Source of the DNA: Thermoplasmata archaeon
GTDB lineage: Archaea; Thermoplasmatota; Thermoplasmata; Thermoplasmatales; Thermoplasmataceae
DNA: 7,632 bases
Direction: 5' to 3'
NCBI GenBank assembly: GCA_021847855.1
Contig: JAJZOT010000067.1
Coordinates: forward strand, 1 to 7,632
The notes beneath the pieces are model-generated. The model saw nothing but the letters and a program-made list of their open reading frames with translations, did not search any database and was not told the origin of the DNA. Positions 5,160-7,632 of the stretch are shown piece after piece (position 1 is the stretch's first letter; every line of letters begins with the position of its first letter). The translations under genes and the position numbers were made by a program.

Positions 5160-6782
5160 CATCCAGTCTATGGCCGTACTCTTCGCAAATTCATCATCCA
5201 CCTCTTCATCCCTGATAAAATGCATGTAATAGTAAATGCAAGCAACCTGCCTGAACCTTCCTGTTTTATCGAGATCAGACAACTTGAAAAGGTGGGCCAG
5301 GGATATGGCATTTGCGAGCCCGTTCAGGATATCCTTTGCATGCATCTCTGGACTCTTGCCCGAGAGCCATCTTTCGACAGACTCAAATTTCAGGAGTATT
5401 GCCTCTACAACCCTGATTTTCCATTTTCTGTCACCTAGGTTTTCAACCATATCAAGGAGATCTTCCTTTATGGCAAGGTGTATCTTCTTTCTCCTCAGAA
5501 GATCCATAAGATCAAGGGCTTGTATGTTGCTTGTACCTTCCCATATTGATGTTACAATAGAGTCACGATGGAACTTTTCAATTGGGAATTCTCTCAGGAA
5601 ACCTTTGCCTCCAAATATTTCCATGCAATATCTTGTTATTGCATCACTCACCCAGGAGGCGTTATTCTTGGCTATGTGCGAGAAGACCCTGGCTTTGTGG
5701 TACATTTCATCGTATGGTGGTTTCTGCGACGATGATTTCGAAAAAAGATCTGCTGCCAGTATGGACAGGACAAGAGATGCTTCAAGATCCGCTTCCATCT
5801 CAAGAAAGTCCCTAAGCATGAGCGGATGATCTATTAATTTCCTTCCAAAAGCCATCCTTTTGCATGCATAAAGATAAGATTCCCACAAAGCCTTTCTTGC
5901 AATCCCTGCTGCGCTGATGGCATCGTCAATCCTCGAAATCATCAGAATCTCCATTGCATAATATATGCCGTATTTCTTCTCTCCAAGAAGATAAGCCTCT
6001 GAGCCGTTCATCTCAACTTCTCCGGTTGGCACAGAAATTGTACCGAGTTTGTCTTTCAGCCTCCTCACGTTGTAGTTGAGTTCTCCTCTGGAATCCCTTG
6101 CCGGGACAAAGAACACGGCAAGCCCCCTGGTTCCAGCTTCCGATCCACCCGGCCTCGCTGTCACGATGGATCCATCTGCTAAGCCGGCATTGCTTGCAAA
6201 ATACTTGTCCTTTGATTCTATAGCCCATTTTCCATTCGCAAAAGATGCGGATGCACGATTTGAACCAAGATCACTGCCTCCCTGTATTTCTGTGTAATAA
6301 GTGGCACCATACCATGGGTCGTCAGGATCCAGGTAACGGGGAAGGAATTCGTTCCTTGTATCAGAATCCCCATATTTATTCAGGGCATATGCAGTCTGTG
6401 CTGTCAGCGTGAGGGTACAATAAAAACCTGGATCCGATATTATGTACCCTGAAAGAAAGTGGTTGATTATCCCTCCAGGTTCTACTGCAGATCTGACAAC
6501 GCCTAGTTCCTGCATTTTGGCCAGCATCCTTGAATGCTCAGGGGAAAGCCATACAGAATCTAGTCTTTCATCGGTTATGCTCCATGTCTGCAGCACAGGC
6601 TTGGAATAATGATCCACAATAGCTGATACTTCGATCAACTCGTCTGAGACAAATTGCCCCAGGTTCTCAAGTTTCTTATCGGGCGAGATATCAATATACC
6701 TGAGAATCGCATTTAGAGGGGTATCTTCGGTAAAATAGTTTACCCCCTTGCTCAGGAAAATGTCAGCAAAGTCCATCTTCAT
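5148..6782 (-). CDS. Acyl-CoA dehydrogenase family flavoprotein, AidB-like
   Basis: The product has 544 residues, longer than a plain acyl-CoA dehydrogenase (about 380) and close to the AidB group (about 540). An N-terminal extension is followed by the FAD-binding middle domain with TEIQGGSDLGSN (164-175), then the C-terminal helical domain: EILMISRIDDAISAAGIAR (about 278-296), ACKRMAFGRKL (306-316), MEIFGGKGF (387-395), and IWEGTSNIQALDL (413-425), whose Glu415 is at the place of the catalytic base in several family members. FAD-dependent oxidation of an acyl-CoA is the family reaction; E. coli AidB binds DNA and acts in the alkylation response, with no firm substrate. Which role applies here is unknown. 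ATG 6782 is chosen because a TATA-like box lies about 28 bases upstream; TTG 6794 and ATG 6776 are alternatives. It is convergent with the exporter and divergent from the methyltransferase. Confidence 0.85.
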   Translation of the reverse strand: MKMDFADIFLSKGVNYFTEDTPLNAILRYIDISPDKKLENLGQFVSDELIEVSAIVDHYSKPVLQTWSITDERLDSVWLSPEHSRMLAKMQELGVVRSAVEPGGIINHFLSGYIISDPGFYCTLTLTAQTAYALNKYGDSDTRNEFLPRYLDPDDPWYGATYYTEIQGGSDLGSNRASASFANGKWAIESKDKYFASNAGLADGSIVTARPGGSEAGTRGLAVFFVPARDSRGELNYNVRRLKDKLGTISVPTGEVEMNGSEAYLLGEKKYGIYYAMEILMISRIDDAISAAGIARKALWESYLYACKRMAFGRKLIDHPLMLRDFLEMEADLEASLVLSILAADLFSKSSSQKPPYDEMYHKARVFSHIAKNNASWVSDAITRYCMEIFGGKGFLREFPIEKFHRDSIVTSIWEGTSNIQALDLMDLLRRKKIHLAIKEDLLDMVENLGDRKWKIRVVEAILLKFESVERWLSGKSPEMHAKDILNGLANAISLAHLFKLSDLDKTGRFRQVACIYYYMHFIRDEEVDDEFAKSTAIDWMKRA

Positions 6783-6805
6783 ATGGAAAGACAAATGAAA
6801 AACGG

Positions 6806-6816
6806 ATTAAAACTTA
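6806..6816 (-). promoter_or_regulatory. TATA-like box of the AidB-like gene
   Basis: On the minus strand TAAGTTTTAAT is centred about 29 bases before ATG 6782, fitting an archaeal TATA box for a leaderless transcript. No ribosome-binding site is seen near the ATG. Confidence 0.45.
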
Positions 6817-6863
6817 TCTAGGCTTCGTCAACAAACCTTTCCGGCTCATTGATACCAGTGAAT

Positions 6864-6873
6864 GCAATTAATA
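6864..6873 (+). promoter_or_regulatory. TATA-like box of the DNA methyltransferase gene
   Basis: GCAATTAATA contains the TATA-like AATTAATA, about 30 bases before ATG 6900. It supports that start over the in-frame GTG 6858 and TTG 6849. With the minus-strand box at 6806-6816 it makes the 6783-6899 gap a divergent promoter region; nothing else was seen there. Confidence 0.4.
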
Positions 6874-6899
6874 AGCATGATAGCGATCTCGCTGAAAGG

Positions 6900-7632
6900 A
6901 TGATTTCAGGCGATGCATCAGGCGATTTCCTGACACCCCTGGTGAAGTGGGCTGGCGGGAAAAGATGGCTTGCGGAAAGGATAGAAAAGTTATGGTACAG
7001 GCACATAAATAAAAGGTACGTTGAACCTTTCTGCGGAGGCATGGCTGTAGCACTTTACATAAATCCTGAACGTGCGCTCCTAAATGACGCAAACGTCCAT
7101 CTCGTAAATCTCTACAGGCAGATCAAGAAAGGGTTAACCTTGACACTTGACATGCGAAATGATCGCGCCTTATACTATGAATACAGGAAAAGATTCAACG
7201 GGCTTGTTGCTACATCGGGTCAGGAAACAGCGGAAGCAGCAGAACTCTTCTACTACCTGAACAGAACCTGCTTCAACGGGCTCTGCAGGTTCAACAACAG
7301 TGGAATGTTCAATGTGCCATTTGGCAGATATAAAACAATAAATTACAGGCGCGATTTCCTTGAATATTCGTCAGCATTCAGCAGATGGGATTTTTCTTCG
7401 GTTGACTTCGAGGAGTTGAAAATATCTTCAGGAGATTTCGTTTATGCCGATCCTCCCTATGATGTTGAGTTCACTCATTATTCGAAGGTGGATTTTTCAT
7501 GGTCCGATCAGGAAAGACTTGCAAAATGGCTCTCAGATCTCGACTGTCCGGTTGTCCTGTCCAATCAGTCAACAGAACGCATAGAGGAACTTTATCGTGG
7601 TTATGGTTTTGAAATAAGTTTTGTGGATGCTC
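6900..7632 (+). CDS. D12-class DNA adenine-N6 methyltransferase (Dam/DpnII type), 3' end outside window
   Basis: The frame is open to the window edge (244 codons seen; the family is usually 260-290 residues). It carries PLVKWAGGKRWL (13-24) and EPFCGG (42-47), the AdoMet-binding motif; LNDAN followed by LVNLYRQIK; FYYLNRTCFNGLCRFN and SGMFNVPFGRY, the region around N121-N126 typical of Dam and M.DpnII; and the catalytic DPPY at 184-187. The enzyme transfers a methyl group from AdoMet to N6 of adenine in DNA. D12 enzymes with these blocks most often modify GATC, but specificity cannot be proved here. No restriction gene is visible on the left side; one could lie past the right edge. ATG 6900 was chosen for its upstream TATA-like box and because it begins about a dozen residues before the conserved core; in-frame codons back to 6822 leave GTG 6858 possible. 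Confidence 0.9.
   Translation, partial: MISGDASGDFLTPLVKWAGGKRWLAERIEKLWYRHINKRYVEPFCGGMAVALYINPERALLNDANVHLVNLYRQIKKGLTLTLDMRNDRALYYEYRKRFNGLVATSGQETAEAAELFYYLNRTCFNGLCRFNNSGMFNVPFGRYKTINYRRDFLEYSSAFSRWDFSSVDFEELKISSGDFVYADPPYDVEFTHYSKVDFSWSDQERLAKWLSDLDCPVVLSNQSTERIEELYRGYGFEISFVDA

Noticed and set aside
5236..5829. 197-codon plus-strand frame opposite the AidB-like gene
   Set aside because: It lies wholly inside a well-supported minus-strand gene; its Ser/Arg/Phe-rich product is typical of antisense reading.

Overview
The window reads as chromosomal DNA of an archaeon, most likely a member of the Thermoplasmatales or a close relative (inference). Supporting signs are moderate G+C, heavy use of AGG/AGA for Arg and ATA for Ile, AT-rich TATA-like boxes about 25-30 bases upstream of several ATG codons (the pattern of leaderless transcripts), GGTG-type Shine-Dalgarno sites in front of the clustered small genes, and a secreted protein with a Sec-type signal peptide. 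No tRNA, rRNA, CRISPR array or intact insertion sequence was seen.

Bases 1-1044 are an accessory, eroded block. A chain of very small plus-strand reading frames is linked by stop/start overlaps: a gene tail ends in TAATG at 49-53, a 40-residue frame (51-173) ends in ATGA at 170-173, an unknown 112-residue frame (183-521) may really begin at that ATG, and a 10-codon mini-frame bridges to a truncated GIY-YIG nuclease-domain gene (555-791). That gene runs into a fragment that looks like the C-terminus of an ABC transporter peptide-binding protein (about 751-1044). The order suggests that a mobile or phage-like segment recombined into a transporter gene and that both partners are now broken.

Bases 1045-3660 hold a cysteine synthase family enzyme behind a TATA box, two adjacent hairpins at its 3' end, and a two-gene module of unknown function. 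The module is a 148-residue protein whose stop overlaps (ATGA) the start of a secreted-protein gene; that second gene has an in-frame TGA after codon 8, in front of an otherwise perfect signal peptide. An isochorismatase-fold protein lacking the usual nucleophilic cysteine follows.

Bases 3661-7632 look like ordinary chromosome: a 14-helix DHA2-type drug/proton exporter (plus), a convergent AidB/acyl-CoA dehydrogenase family flavoprotein (minus) with a hairpin at the convergent ends, then a divergent D12-class DNA adenine methyltransferase (plus) cut by the window end. These genes do not form one pathway. The most interesting parts are the coupled small-gene block, the GIY-YIG/transporter junction, the interrupted secreted-protein gene and the cysteine-less isochorismatase homolog.
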